64,000 bases of DNA from Calonectria ilicicola (Eukaryota > Ascomycota > Sordariomycetes > Hypocreales > Nectriaceae), in assembly GCA_020809705.1 (NCBI GenBank), contig CP085831.1, forward strand, positions 248,001-312,000, read 5' to 3'. The notes beneath the pieces are model-generated. The model had not been told where the DNA came from. It worked only from the letters and a program-made list of their open reading frames with translations, and did not search any database. The first letter of the stretch is position 1. Each line of letters opens with the position of its first letter. Made by a program: the position numbers and the translations under genes. Positions 10,710 through 21,137 of the stretch are shown here, one piece after another.

Positions 10710-12899
10710 ATGGCTTCTGGAATCGGTGCCACCATAGTGCAGCTGCAAGAGGATCTTTCGCGCAAGTACCAGCGTCATGGAGAAGCCATTGACCTTGCGT
10801 GGAGATCCTTCACCCCAGCTCAGCGTACCAAGTGCTTGAAGGCGGGTGCGGCCGACGGCGTCGTGTTGCAACATCCCGATGACACGTCTCTTGGGAGCGT
10901 CTGCAAGTTTATTCCAGAGTGGAATGTTCGTGACATCTCCAACGACCCTGAGCATTTCCTCGACCTGCTTTATTATCGGGCCTGCTGTTCACCTCGAGAC
11001 CAATACCATGCAGGCCTGGAAGAGGCACCCGGCGATTTCGACGTCATCCACACCATGATGCAAACCAAGGGCCTTCGCCACAGGAACGATTACAAGGATT
11101 GCTTCACCTTCTTCTCCGAGGACGAGAAATACGGCCAGTCATTCAAAATCCCCCCCAACGCTGCGGCCGCGAGCATCTTCAAAATGGCCCAGCAATCTAG
11201 AGTCTGTATTCCCCAAGCCGTCGGCGAATTGATCCTGCAGAGACAAGCCACATTGATGCAGTCTCTGACTATCATGATGGACGATGTACTAGAGGAAGCT
11301 GGGGTGAAGACCAGAGTCAAGACGCAAAAGAAGTCAAAGTCCAACATGCTCGCAGAGGCAGTTGGAGACAAGACTGGAGCCAAGAAGTCAAAGTCCAAGA
11401 AATCCGACAAGGAAGTGGCCGGAGCTCTTTCCAAGCTTTCTATCCAATCCCAGGAGAAGCCAACATTTGCGACCATGCTAGCTGCCGCTCAGGAACAAAA
11501 AGCATCGTTTGAAGAGTACCAGGATTTGCTCACCACAGAGCCCATCGTGCTCGCCCACGCAGTCAACATTACATTCTTCACCCGCCCAGAGCTTATCAGT
11601 GACGAAAAGGGCCGCAAGTTACCCACTGCTCATACCGATAGGCACATTAGCAGCGCCTTTTTCGAAGCAATCCATGATGCCGTCAAGAATGCTGCCATCT
11701 GGTCTTACGTTGTCCGCCTTCTCGAGCTTTATGAAACTTCAAAGGCCGAAAAGTCCCATTCTGCGTTGATTCTGCAGGAGTTGTCCAACGTTTGTTACCT
11801 GGAGTATGGACGCACTCAAGGCTTCTTCAAGCGCAATGTTCAATCAGGCACAGGTTCCAAATGGTTCAAGCGCGTCTCGAATGTCTATGACAAGGCAGGT
11901 AATGCTCGTGTGACTATCAAGGGTAACCCAGAAGAACTGACGCGATCTTATCCTCAACTTCACTATGTTCTTCGCCTCTGCCAACCTGAAATTACTGCAC
12001 CCAAGGCTGTTGACTGGGTTGCAAAGCTGGGGCAACTCTACACGTCTCATCCGCTGGAACAAGAAAAGTTGGATGAGCGAGAGGCTGAGTCTCTGGCTAA
12101 CTTTGCTACCACAACTGGATTTATCAATGATCTTTCATCAGCAATCTCGGTGCCATCATTTTCCCGTAAGAAGGGACAGCTCTTTACTTCTAGGTTCGAA
12201 GAGTTGGATATCGAATTGAGCCAATTCAAGAAAGACATTGACCTGTACGACTTTGTTGTTCCGATTGACAACTTGCTGGAGCCTGGCATGGCCGAGGCAG
12301 CATTGAAGGCCCTTGACCAGTTTATCATTGACAAAGCCGGCACCAAGTTGGGCTTTTTGTATCAGGATTTGGTTGAAGAGAGCCTTTCTAGTCTCAAGAC
12401 GCAGTGCGAACAAGCCAAGGCCAAACTGGAACAAAAGTCCAACGCTGAAGTGGTCCTTCCGGTTTCGACACCAGAGCAGCCAGAGCAACGTGTTGAGCAG
12501 CGAAAGGAAAAGGAAAAGACAAGACCATCCCATTCGTCCGTCTACGAAATTACGCCACGATCGGAGACGCCCGCTCCTGAAGAAGCTACACCTCCTTCGC
12601 AGTCGCTCAAAGTCAACAAATCCACTGCAGACGTTTTCTCAGCGATATTTGCAAAGTCAGAGTCGCGAGGTTCAGTCAACTGGTCATCATTTGAGTCCGC
12701 TATGGCAAGCCTGGGATTCTCGGTCCAGCCAAGATTTGGATCCGTCTACACCTTTTCCCCACCAGAGTCCATTGAGGTGAAGAAGTCGTTTACAGTGCAC
12801 CGCCCACATCAATCTCGGATCGAAGGATGGCTGATTCCCATTTTTGCTCGTCGATTGAAACGGGTATACGGGTGGTCCCAAAAGACTTTTGAAGTTTGA
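10710..12899 (+). CDS. 'ipa'-type fungal protein with HicA-like C-terminal domain
   Basis: A 729-residue intronless protein. I take the first ATG (10710); the frame is open a little further but begins there with GTG. The N-terminal half resembles a large conserved ascomycete family often labelled 'ipa protein', with the segments AIDLAWRSFTPAQR and FIPEWNVRDI. A lysine-rich linker, possibly a nuclear signal, lies around residues 210-245. Residues about 580-635 are a low-complexity Glu/Pro/Ser linker. The last 94 residues (VNWSSFESAMASLGF, then GSVYTF and HRPHQS) look like the dsRBD-like fold of HicA mRNA interferases. The His after Val-x-Arg-Pro sits where HicA has its catalytic His. Whether it cleaves RNA is unknown; RNA binding is the safer guess. 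Confidence 0.7.
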   Translation: MASGIGATIVQLQEDLSRKYQRHGEAIDLAWRSFTPAQRTKCLKAGAADGVVLQHPDDTSLGSVCKFIPEWNVRDISNDPEHFLDLLYYRACCSPRDQYHAGLEEAPGDFDVIHTMMQTKGLRHRNDYKDCFTFFSEDEKYGQSFKIPPNAAAASIFKMAQQSRVCIPQAVGELILQRQATLMQSLTIMMDDVLEEAGVKTRVKTQKKSKSNMLAEAVGDKTGAKKSKSKKSDKEVAGALSKLSIQSQEKPTFATMLAAAQEQKASFEEYQDLLTTEPIVLAHAVNITFFTRPELISDEKGRKLPTAHTDRHISSAFFEAIHDAVKNAAIWSYVVRLLELYETSKAEKSHSALILQELSNVCYLEYGRTQGFFKRNVQSGTGSKWFKRVSNVYDKAGNARVTIKGNPEELTRSYPQLHYVLRLCQPEITAPKAVDWVAKLGQLYTSHPLEQEKLDEREAESLANFATTTGFINDLSSAISVPSFSRKKGQLFTSRFEELDIELSQFKKDIDLYDFVVPIDNLLEPGMAEAALKALDQFIIDKAGTKLGFLYQDLVEESLSSLKTQCEQAKAKLEQKSNAEVVLPVSTPEQPEQRVEQRKEKEKTRPSHSSVYEITPRSETPAPEEATPPSQSLKVNKSTADVFSAIFAKSESRGSVNWSSFESAMASLGFSVQPRFGSVYTFSPPESIEVKKSFTVHRPHQSRIEGWLIPIFARRLKRVYGWSQKTFEV

Positions 12900-13054
12900 G
12901 ATATTTTATTTAGAAATAAATATAAAATAATAGCTTGCTAATTGTACGCTGTGTGCCTTTCAAATTACGTTATTGAGAAATAAAAGATTTCAACGCAATC
13001 ATCTAAAAATTACAACTATGTCTAAAATGCTAAATGCGAGTGTAGATATCTGAT

Positions 13055-14531
13055 TTAACAGCCGCTTTGAGTTACACCAAGAACAATCGGGGTACATCCA
13101 GGAGCTTCATCAATAGTCGCTACCATCAAATTGTTTCCTGATGTGCTGCTGCAGATGTAAAAGTAAGCTTGCTCATTAACTGCAGGAACAGAACAGCTCA
13201 AGGATGAACCACTAACTGAACAAATTATTTTTCCTACATGATTTTTTGCAGCGCTTACGATGTTTTCGTCGGTCATGTCCATGACATAATAAACGTTGTC
13301 ATACATGGTCGCCCATGCGAAAGTGCCACCCGTGTAAACACCGCCATCCGGATCAATCGTGAGCACCGAAGCTTGGTCCTCGGTTCCCACAAAGGTGACA
13401 TAGCCGAATGGGCTTCCGGCGGGAGGGAGGCCTGCATCGAGGTACACCCCAGCATTGGCACCAGAGGTTACCTGTATCTTGTATGTGCTGCAAAGTGGCG
13501 CAGACGCCGTGACGGTGCTTGCGACTTGGATATTGGTGGTAACTGTGAAAGGTTCAGGGATGACGACTGTCGCGACAGTGGTCTCAAGAGTGCTAGGCAC
13601 TATCGACGTCTCCGTAATAGTTGATGATATTTCGACGGTATTGGCGTCTGTAACCGTGACAGTCGCGGCAGAATGCACCGTCACGGTTGTTGTCGATGTG
13701 ATTGCCTCCTGGGGTAAAACAGTCGAGCCACCTGTTATTCCAGCGCATGAGCATGCTGAAGAAAACCGGACAGCGCCAGAGCATGTAGATGCGTATGTTG
13801 GGACCAGACCGCCGCTAGATGTTGTTGCGGAGCATCTATCAATCGATATAGTTGTTGGCACACGTGCATTAAGTTCACGCTTATCGGCGGGGACAGTAGT
13901 AATTGGGAGTGCTGGGATAGTGACGGGAACAATCACGGTATTGGTTACGTCGACTTCGGTTGGCTGCAGCACAGTGGCTGTATCAAGCAAGGTAGTTTCC
14001 ACCACAGTTAGAGGGTCGACAATTGTTTCCACCTGTATGTCTGTGGCTTGCTGGGTGACGGTTACGGATACGGGGTCGCCCGTGATGGTTACCGTGATGG
14101 TCGCACTTGTAGTTCTAGTGGTCCCTTGGTTAGCACAGCACACATTCACGACTATGTGATGAGTGCACTCACGTAGGGCAGAGTGTGACGGTTGTTCCCA
14201 TGAAGCTGGCGCAGTCTGAAGAGGTTTCGAATACAAGACCAAGGCAATTATCCAAGGTACATGCGGCCTGCTGGGTAGTTGACGAGGCTGTTGACGGGGC
14301 AGTTGACTCTGTAGTTGAGATCGAAGTAGACTCGATAACTACAGTAGATGTTGGCTCGGTGGTCGACGTAGAGGATGAATCTTGGGTTGAAGTTGTGGTT
14401 GACTCGGTGTCCATTGTAGTTGTCGACTCATAATCCAACGCAGTAATTAACTTGGTAGCCACTCTGCAAGGTCCAGCAGCGGCACTGAACCTGACGAGGA
14501 GGCCAGCCAAAAGAAGCAAATCAGACCGCAT
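13055..14531 (-). CDS. Secreted Ser/Thr-rich glycoprotein, possibly DUF7908-like
   Basis: Exons are 14531-14173 and 14114-13055 (58-nt intron), giving 472 residues. I start at the internal ATG of MRSDLLLLAGLLVRFSAAAG because it gives a standard signal peptide; the 20 residues before it do not. Residues about 35-90 and 145-290 are Thr/Ser/Val-rich and should be heavily O-glycosylated. A Kex2-type DKR site precedes a Cys-containing segment with the pattern ACSCAG, common in fungal extracellular proteins. The C-terminal 150 residues (from about CSTYKIQV) form a compact Cys-paired domain resembling DUF7908, judged from memory only. It is likely a wall or surface protein. No GPI signal is evident. 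Confidence 0.75.
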
Positions 14532-15662
14532 ATTGAACCAGGTTCTAGGTAACGTAGAAGGTAGCCCAGATGTCCAGGTATGGAGGAGCAAGCAAGAGCC
14601 TTATCTACAAAGTCTCTTGGTGATTTCCTTGCCCATCCTCGCCACTACACAGCAACAGTGGCCTAGATGAATCCAGCCAGTTGGTTAGTGCCAAGACTGA
14701 AGCTGGCCAGTCCATGTTTCCTTTCCTCGATCAAGTTGGTAGATGCGATATTATTGGCGAGTATTCCGCTAGCAAAACACCCAGCTCGCCGCTTGCATCA
14801 ATTGGGCTCGTCCATCGGCACCATCGGCCCGAGCGGCCCAGAGATTTCTACTGCCGTGTTCCCCATTGAATCCATGATTCCACCGCACCCATTGGCACTC
14901 GATGTTTTACCCCTGACGTCCAGAGTGTACTTGTCCCGATTAAGACAAACAATACCATCTCCCCTGACTAGCATCTCGATGTTAGGGCTTAGTAGCGGCA
15001 CATGGACGAGTAATGTGGGACTAACGACTCTAAAAGGCAATCAACGCATGCCGGGATAGCCATTTCAACAAAACAATAAAATAAGATTTTGGCCGGCCAT
15101 GATATTTCTGGGGGGAAATTGCACTGTCCCATCATCAAGTGCACCCTAGGACTTGGAGCTCCAGCCACGAGTGTGAGCGAACCAGATTTCTTCATCGCCC
15201 TTTTCTGAAGCATCAGTGTGTCTGGGTGGTTGTGTGGCGCAGTTTGGCGTCAGCACTGCCATCATTGGTCAAGCCACAATGAATGGGGCTAGTGAGTGGG
15301 GCACCATGTGGCGCACCAAGTGATGTGATTGGTAAATCGGGTTGCCTCACCCTAGAGCAACACACCCATGAATAATTGATGGAGTGTGAAGAAATGCGTG
15401 AGGAAAATAGATACACTCCCGATTTTATTCGTTTTAAAAGCCCTTCTTGGCTTTCTTAGTATATTTTTTTCTTTTTTTTTTTTTTTAGAAAAAAAAGTGA
15501 ATCGCGTGGCTTGAACAATTGTTCCTAAACTCACTTTTTTGACTAACCCCACTCACAAATAGGAGGTCCTCGTACATCTATCTCAACGCGACACCTCTTA
15601 GATTTGTTTTTACTAGACATAAATTGCAATTCTAACCTTAGAGAAATGATCGTAACTAGATT
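14532..15662. other. Intergenic, no gene seen
   Basis: About 1.1 kb with a poly(T) tract near 15470-15486. Open frames on both strands between 14667 and 15552 lack protein-like composition. Confidence 0.5.
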
Positions 15663-16490
15663 CTATGAACTACCTAGAAATATAGCGATAACCATAGCTC
15701 GAATGGTCCAGTACCCTGGGACGTATCGGCCCAACAACCCGCCCATCACGTTTATCACGAGAATTTGCAACATCTGGAAGAGCGATAACAGATTTCCCGT
15801 ACTTTGAATCCCTGTTTTGCGAATTTCGATGGCGTGTGGGTCAGTAGCGAGCATCGCCATTGCCTCGCCAAGATCTTGGTAACAAACACAAGCGCCCTCG
15901 GAGTCTGCAGAAATCTTGAATCCGGTCCGCTCTCCCTCAACAATCAAGGGTGCGTGGACAAAGGTAATTGCCATCAGAGAAGGGAATGAAGAAAATATGT
16001 GCTCTCCCACTTTCAAGTCATGATAGACATGATTGAAGGCGTGCGCCAATAACGACTCCAAAAGCCGCGGTCGCTGAGCCACGAATGTCAAGTTGGTTGA
16101 GGCAGCGGTGAGAACTGTGAGGTGAGGTCGGCTCCAACTAGATCCAGCCTCTGCCTGTAGTTCTGCCAATGCAGCGGTGATTGCCAAAGCAGTATTCCCA
16201 AAGATTCGCATTCCCGGCACATTATTATTATCACCAATGGTGCTGATGACTAATGACGCATTGCGCAGGCAATTCATGACAGCACTCTTGTCCGTCAAGC
16301 CTCCCTCGGTAATCTCGACATTGGGGCGTGATTTGATGCCGGGAACGAGCGCCTCCAATTTAGCTGCATTGCGGACAAGAATATGAAAAGAGTATAAAGA
16401 GTCTTCTTGGGAGAACAGGGTTTTGACCACTTCTCTGCCTGTTCGACCAGTGGCGCCAAAAAGGGCAATTTTTCGAGTTGAGTTTGTCAT
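15663..16490 (-). CDS. NAD(P)-binding Rossmann protein, NmrA/atypical SDR type
   Basis: A 275-residue intronless protein starting at an ATG. The N-terminus IALFGATGRTGREVVK is a Rossmann nucleotide-binding loop (GxTGxTG type). After it come NVEITEGGLTDKSAV and LVISTIG, the standard second and fourth strands of NAD(P)-binding reductases. The next part (HLTVLTAAST) corresponds to the substrate-side strand, but the YxxxK of classical SDRs is absent, which fits the atypical group. A hydrophobic C-terminal stretch (ILVINVMGGLLGRYVPGYW to IAIFLG) suggests membrane attachment. Its substrate cannot be inferred and no neighbouring gene suggests a pathway. Confidence 0.8.
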   Translation of the reverse strand: MTNSTRKIALFGATGRTGREVVKTLFSQEDSLYSFHILVRNAAKLEALVPGIKSRPNVEITEGGLTDKSAVMNCLRNASLVISTIGDNNNVPGMRIFGNTALAITAALAELQAEAGSSWSRPHLTVLTAASTNLTFVAQRPRLLESLLAHAFNHVYHDLKVGEHIFSSFPSLMAITFVHAPLIVEGERTGFKISADSEGACVCYQDLGEAMAMLATDPHAIEIRKTGIQSTGNLLSLFQMLQILVINVMGGLLGRYVPGYWTIRAMVIAIFLGSS

Positions 16491-17764
16491 CCTTAGTTGA
16501 AAAGATATTGCGTGGTTCAGATGGGAAGAAATGAATAAAATGACTGTGTGCTCTCTGAAGAAAAGAAAAGAAAAAGGCTGGGCGAGTGTATTAATACCTG
16601 GCTTCTGGACTCACCAAGTTCTGCACTTCACGTCGGCTCCACCTGGTGTGACATCGTCAGTGTTCGGCGCTCGGCCGCATGGGTGTCCGAATCATGAAAG
16701 GTAAGGAAGCTCAGAAATGAAATCTAGACTGTATCTAGAAAGGCTTTCGGTCGGAGCATCTTCAACTTCTTCTCTCACCGAACATCTCCGGCCTATGATG
16801 TCGTATTCCGACTTCGCTCCCGCAGGCATGCCCTATTTCGGCCTTTCGGTGTTCGCGAGTCGCGGACTGACGCGTTCACTTAATCGGCTTCCCCACTTGC
16901 ATCAAGACATCTCCTAACAAATAATTCCAAATCGAAGAAAACGGGGGGGAATTTTTAAGCGCACATATGCCACCCTCGGTGTCAAAGTCGGGGCATTTCC
17001 CACACGATCATAGTGGCAAGACAAATGCTACCCAAAGTCGCTCTGCAACCCACTGTTGCAAGAGAAATTCCGATTTGATATAATACTAATGGTGTTAAAA
17101 TTGCTGATCAACCATATCAACACGCTAAAATTCCGGCGTCATTGTCAAAGTTTTGAAGCGCTCTGACTCATATCACAAAGAAGCCATCTTTTTGATACAG
17201 GTGTTGGCAATGGCCAATAATGAGAATGACTAACAGTTGCTTGTTATTTGGATCTTCGAGTGTAAGAATTATGAAATAAGCCATCAAGATGGTACTTCTT
17301 TCATATACTGAGAATTGGCTGTTCGGCAAACGCTGGGTTTTCTCCACTCCGTGTAACCGACCTCCTGACGTGAGATATACATGCTAGGAGAGCCGCAATA
17401 CAAACCGCATGAGCGTGATCGTGGTTGGGGGTTAAAAGTCTGGCATCTAATTCCGTTGCATTTGTACCCCGCTCAACAGTCCATGTCTATTAGGATAACG
17501 CGTACTACTACTGTTGCAGGTCTATATAATCTTAATAAACAACTAGGCATTTGACTTTTAAAATATCCGTCTCAAAAGAGTTATGCACTTGTGACATGAT
17601 AAATGATAAGCATCGTCGATTGGACAGTCTCGGCATCTGCCACCATCATTGATCCGATTAATTAATGCTTTCCTAAGAGACTTGGTAGGCTTGTGTTGTC
17701 CACTGAGTCACTGCTCATGAAAGTTATAACCATGTGGGCATAATATTATTAACGCCAACGTTCC
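16491..17764. other. Intergenic, no gene seen
   Basis: About 1.3 kb of AT-rich sequence. Its left end is the promoter of the NAD(P)-binding gene and its right end is the 3' flank of the seven-exon gene. The only open frame, 16717-16917, is short and without features. Confidence 0.5.
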
Positions 17765-19486
17765 TTAATTGACAGAAGTAGAAAGTGTGCCATCTAGATA
17801 AATTGGCTTAAAGACAGGACTCTTATTGAACTCCTCAGCCACCCCTTTGAGCTAGAAGTGGAAATAACGTCAGCAACAAATCACACAAATACAAGTTAAA
17901 TAAGAAGGAAAAAAGAGAAGGAATTTTGTCCCTAAATATCCCTAGCTTGCTTACATTCCTGAGTTTGTCCGTGAGAGTCTTCATCTGATGTTCGATGAAC
18001 ATCTTTCGAGGTTTCCGGTCCTTAATGGTCGTTTCTTTCTTCAAACTGTCAATGTACACGCTCATGTTGTGGTAGAGGTTAGCCTGGGTAGCGAATAATT
18101 CAATAAGTTCAGTCATAGCGGTGATGACATCGCTCATTTTCTCTTCACTGAAGGCGCCCTGAGCTACTTTCTGGAATAAAGCCAGAAGATGGGCCCGTCC
18201 CCATATGAGATATGAAAGCCTCCCCTTCACTTTACCTTGTTGTCTCTCCCTGTCAACGGCTTGAACTACTTGTTCTACCATGAAAGCAAGTCCAGCGGCC
18301 CCCATCAGGCCGGTTGGGGCCGTTAAGTATTGCCTTAATACCTATTGAACCCAATAGAACATTTAACTCAATCAATCCTGTGAATAAAAAAAGGTTGATG
18401 GAGAGAATTTTCACTCACCTCTACATCCTCATAATCAGAAACATTCTTTTGCAGCGTTTGAATAGTCGTTTCAATGTCCTCCTTCAGGTATCGTAGATAC
18501 GGCTTATGTGTAGCCACAAGGTGTTCACCTCGGCGCCATGTCTCGAGATATTTGGTCATCCTTTGATTTTCGATTGTGTCATTTTTAAACTGCATAGGAG
18601 GGGAAAAAATAGGTCAGTCACATGGCCCATCCAATTCCAAAAGTGGGCAACTCTTACAGTGAAGAGGGCCTTGAGAATCTCGTCGGTTGCTGCCTTCTTT
18701 TCATTTACTTCACCGCTCATAGTGTCCCAAATTGCATTGGCCCTTTCCTTTGCGCCGATGTAAACGGCATCAAATCTGTCAGGCGAAGTGTATCTCTCAT
18801 CCAAGATGATATTGAGATGGTGTCGCAAATTCATATCGACCCCATCCTCCAGCAATTTCATGGTTTTGTCGGCGAACTGAATAGAAGACTGGCCTGCGAT
18901 GCCTGCAAAAGGATCTTCGGTCAGTTGCTTGAAATGAGGAATCGTTTTTGGATGGAGGAGGGGCGTGAATATTCATCATGGCTCGCTTACTTGCCTAATT
19001 TTGATAGGTGCTTCGCATGATATTCCTCGCAGCTGGAACCCACCGTCACCATCGCATCTCTGGTTTTCTTTTTAACAACAAAAGAGTCAGCAAGCAGCCT
19101 GCAATTGTTATCGCATGGTATCTTTTCTGGTGACCGTACATCATAGATCCTGGCATCAAATTCCATGAGTGGTACGAAAGCATCCCTGTTAACCTTGGCA
19201 TCGAATATTTCATAGCTAGTCGGGAACTTCTTTCCGCTCACGACATAGTTTAGGAGGTCTATAGAATCCGGACAATTAGTCAGATAAGTCTTTCTTAGCT
19301 GTTGCGAATTCCTTTATTCCAACTTACCATAGAGACCATTAGAATTTAAGATGAACTGGTTGTTCTGAACCAATTTAGACGATGTGAAATTATAATTTCG
19401 GCTTAGTGGCTTACCTTATTCGATGCCTCCTTGTCTACTACCTTCAGGATTGGTAGAGGATCAGTGGATTTCAATTGAGCAGCCAT
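17765..19486 (-). CDS. Unrecognised helix-rich protein, seven exons
   Basis: Exons are 19486-19415, 19364-19328, 19258-18995, 18902-18658, 18589-18419, 18341-17955 and 17851-17765. All junction phases agree and give 420 residues. The intron after 18995 needs a GC donor (TTAG|GCAAGT). I do not recognise the family. There is no signal peptide. From about residue 125 on the chain is dominated by long amphipathic helices (KTMKLLEDGVDMNLRHHLN, IETTIQTLQKNVSDYEDVE, MSDVITAMTELIELFATQ). One moderately hydrophobic segment near residue 270 (TGLMGAAGLAFMVEQVVQAV) lies between them. Long helices flanking one hydrophobic hairpin is the plan of alpha-helical pore-forming proteins, but that is only a shape argument. 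A structural or coiled-coil scaffold is the alternative. Confidence 0.7.
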
Positions 19487-20567
19487 GCTCGATGTAAGAG
19501 GGGGAGACTTGATAAAGAAACTGCAATCCTTGAATTCGAAGGAATCAACTGAAGGCCTTGTGGAGTGATTTGGTGTTCAAAGTCTGAGTTTCCTCAACAA
19601 AGCTACAACGGGGCCCAAGGATACTTGAACAATTGCGAAGTGGTCTGAATTAGCAAGTGAATTTCCCCTCTTCCCATATTGGCTTAGAGCGGGTTCTTGC
19701 CACTTGAATTATGCAGTTGGACTCATTCCACTGCTTTTCGAGACATTCAACCTTTCCGTTTTTAGCAAAGCTGCTAGAGTTAGGACAAGCCAACTGTAAG
19801 TTGTACAAATGTGGCTTGCTGAGCAGGACTTCAGTCGCCAATGACATTGGCTACTAAATCAAGCTTGCGCTATTACGGTTAGGGTGGCTATAGCCCCCAT
19901 AAATCCGGTTCCATAGGTACTACTTTTGTGCACCACAAGCCCACCCTACTATTTATTCTCAGCCAGCCACATGGTGTCACGGGCCTGAGAAATGAGCTTG
20001 TGTGTCTTGGCTAGGATTTGACCCTTATTGGTGCCAGTTTCTATATCAAACATCTATGCTAAAAACATTCTTGCAACTAATCCATTTTTTTTTTAATTTT
20101 ATTACTTACATTTAATATTTTGGTCACTCGTGGGCTCGACAAGAGGGAACTCGAGAGCCACGACGGTGGCAGATAGAACTAAGTTTGGCAATGATTTGCC
20201 CGACCAAGAAACAATCAACTGTAAACATCGTGCATTAAATCGAATTCAAACTATCACTCGCTCGTCTTTGAAGTAGCAGATGCACATCTGCTCAACGTTT
20301 CATCCTAAATGGTTCGCCTGAGCAACTTTTATCTACTAAGCAGACGGACGAAAAAAGATAATGTCACAGGGAAGTTACAATATATAAGTGAGCCACTATT
20401 GTGATGCGCAGTAAGTGTATTTTTTGAGTAAACTTTTTTATTACAAATATATACAGTGTCATAGACCGGACATGGCCGGGTGAACCAAAGCTTGCAACTC
20501 GTGCAGCTTATATACAATTTACTCAACGCTTTTTATCCTGAGAAAGTCGACCGCAGCGACTTGGTAT
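19487..20567. other. Intergenic, no gene seen
   Basis: About 1.1 kb: the promoter of the seven-exon gene and the 3' flank of the PhiA-like gene. Open frames 19650-19847 and 20329-20526 look non-coding. Confidence 0.5.
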
Positions 20568-21137
20568 TTACTGGGTGTACTGGCAGCCAACGGGGCTGGC
20601 CTCGTCGATGACGTTGGCCTTGATGCCGACGCAGTTGGAGTTGCCGGCGGGGTTGGCGACACCAGCGCTGACCCAGAGGCTGTAGGCACCGTCGATGCTG
20701 TTGGGGCAAGCAATGAAGCCAGCGCCGTCGAAGGTGAGGCCACCGGACTCGGTGTAGGTGAACTTGTCCAGCTCAGCGTTCTTGGGGGTGGACTGGTCGC
20801 CAGTGATATAGCCGATCTTGCCCTGGCCCATACCGGAGCGGTCGACGTAGACCTGCTGGGTGGGGGAGCTCTGGGAGTAGAGGAAGAGTCCGCTGTTGAA
20901 GAGGTAGAAGGTGGCGGAGCCGTCGGTGGTGCCAGTGCAGGTGGCGTTGGAGGCGGGGAGGTTGAGGAAGAGGCTGCTCTTGGCGGCGTCAACGGTGGAG
21001 TACTGGACATCGCTGCCAGATCGGATGGACTGGATGTGGAAAGAGGGGTTGGAGACGTAGGCAACCTCAGCAGTGGCAGAGGGAGCGGGGACAGCGGCGG
21101 CGAGGCCGGCAGCGAAGACGAGGGACTTGACCTGCAT
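20568..21137 (-). CDS. PhiA-like secreted cell-wall protein
   Basis: An intronless 189-residue protein. The signal peptide is MQVKSLVFAAGLAAAVPAPSA. The mature part matches the fungal PhiA family in length and pattern: VSNPSFHIQSIRSGSDVQY at the start, a YLFNSGLFLYS strand, GMGQGKIGYITGDQ in the middle, and Cys residues near 127 (ACPNS), 154 (NCVG) and at the C-terminus (GCQYTQ). In Aspergillus, PhiA is a wall protein needed for phialide and conidium formation. Codons are strongly C/G-ending compared with neighbours, which suggests high expression. A good TATA box lies upstream. A long out-of-frame open frame overlaps it on the same strand and is a by-product of the codon bias. Confidence 0.85.
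   Translation of the reverse strand: MQVKSLVFAAGLAAAVPAPSATAEVAYVSNPSFHIQSIRSGSDVQYSTVDAAKSSLFLNLPASNATCTGTTDGSATFYLFNSGLFLYSQSSPTQQVYVDRSGMGQGKIGYITGDQSTPKNAELDKFTYTESGGLTFDGAGFIACPNSIDGAYSLWVSAGVANPAGNSNCVGIKANVIDEASPVGCQYTQ

Noticed and set aside
13455..14159. A 234-codon plus-strand frame opposite the Ser/Thr-rich secreted gene
   Set aside because: Antisense of Thr/Val-rich codons stays open by composition. The minus strand has the signal peptide, the Cys pattern and a phase-consistent intron.
15421..15490. Poly(T) and A/T runs as possible retroelement tails
   Set aside because: No target-site duplication or reverse-transcriptase remnant lies nearby; simple slippage tracts explain them.
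20519..21064. A 181-codon Ser/Pro/Thr-rich frame overlapping the PhiA-like gene
   Set aside because: It is the +1 frame of a strongly codon-biased gene; the PhiA-like frame has the signal peptide and family pattern.
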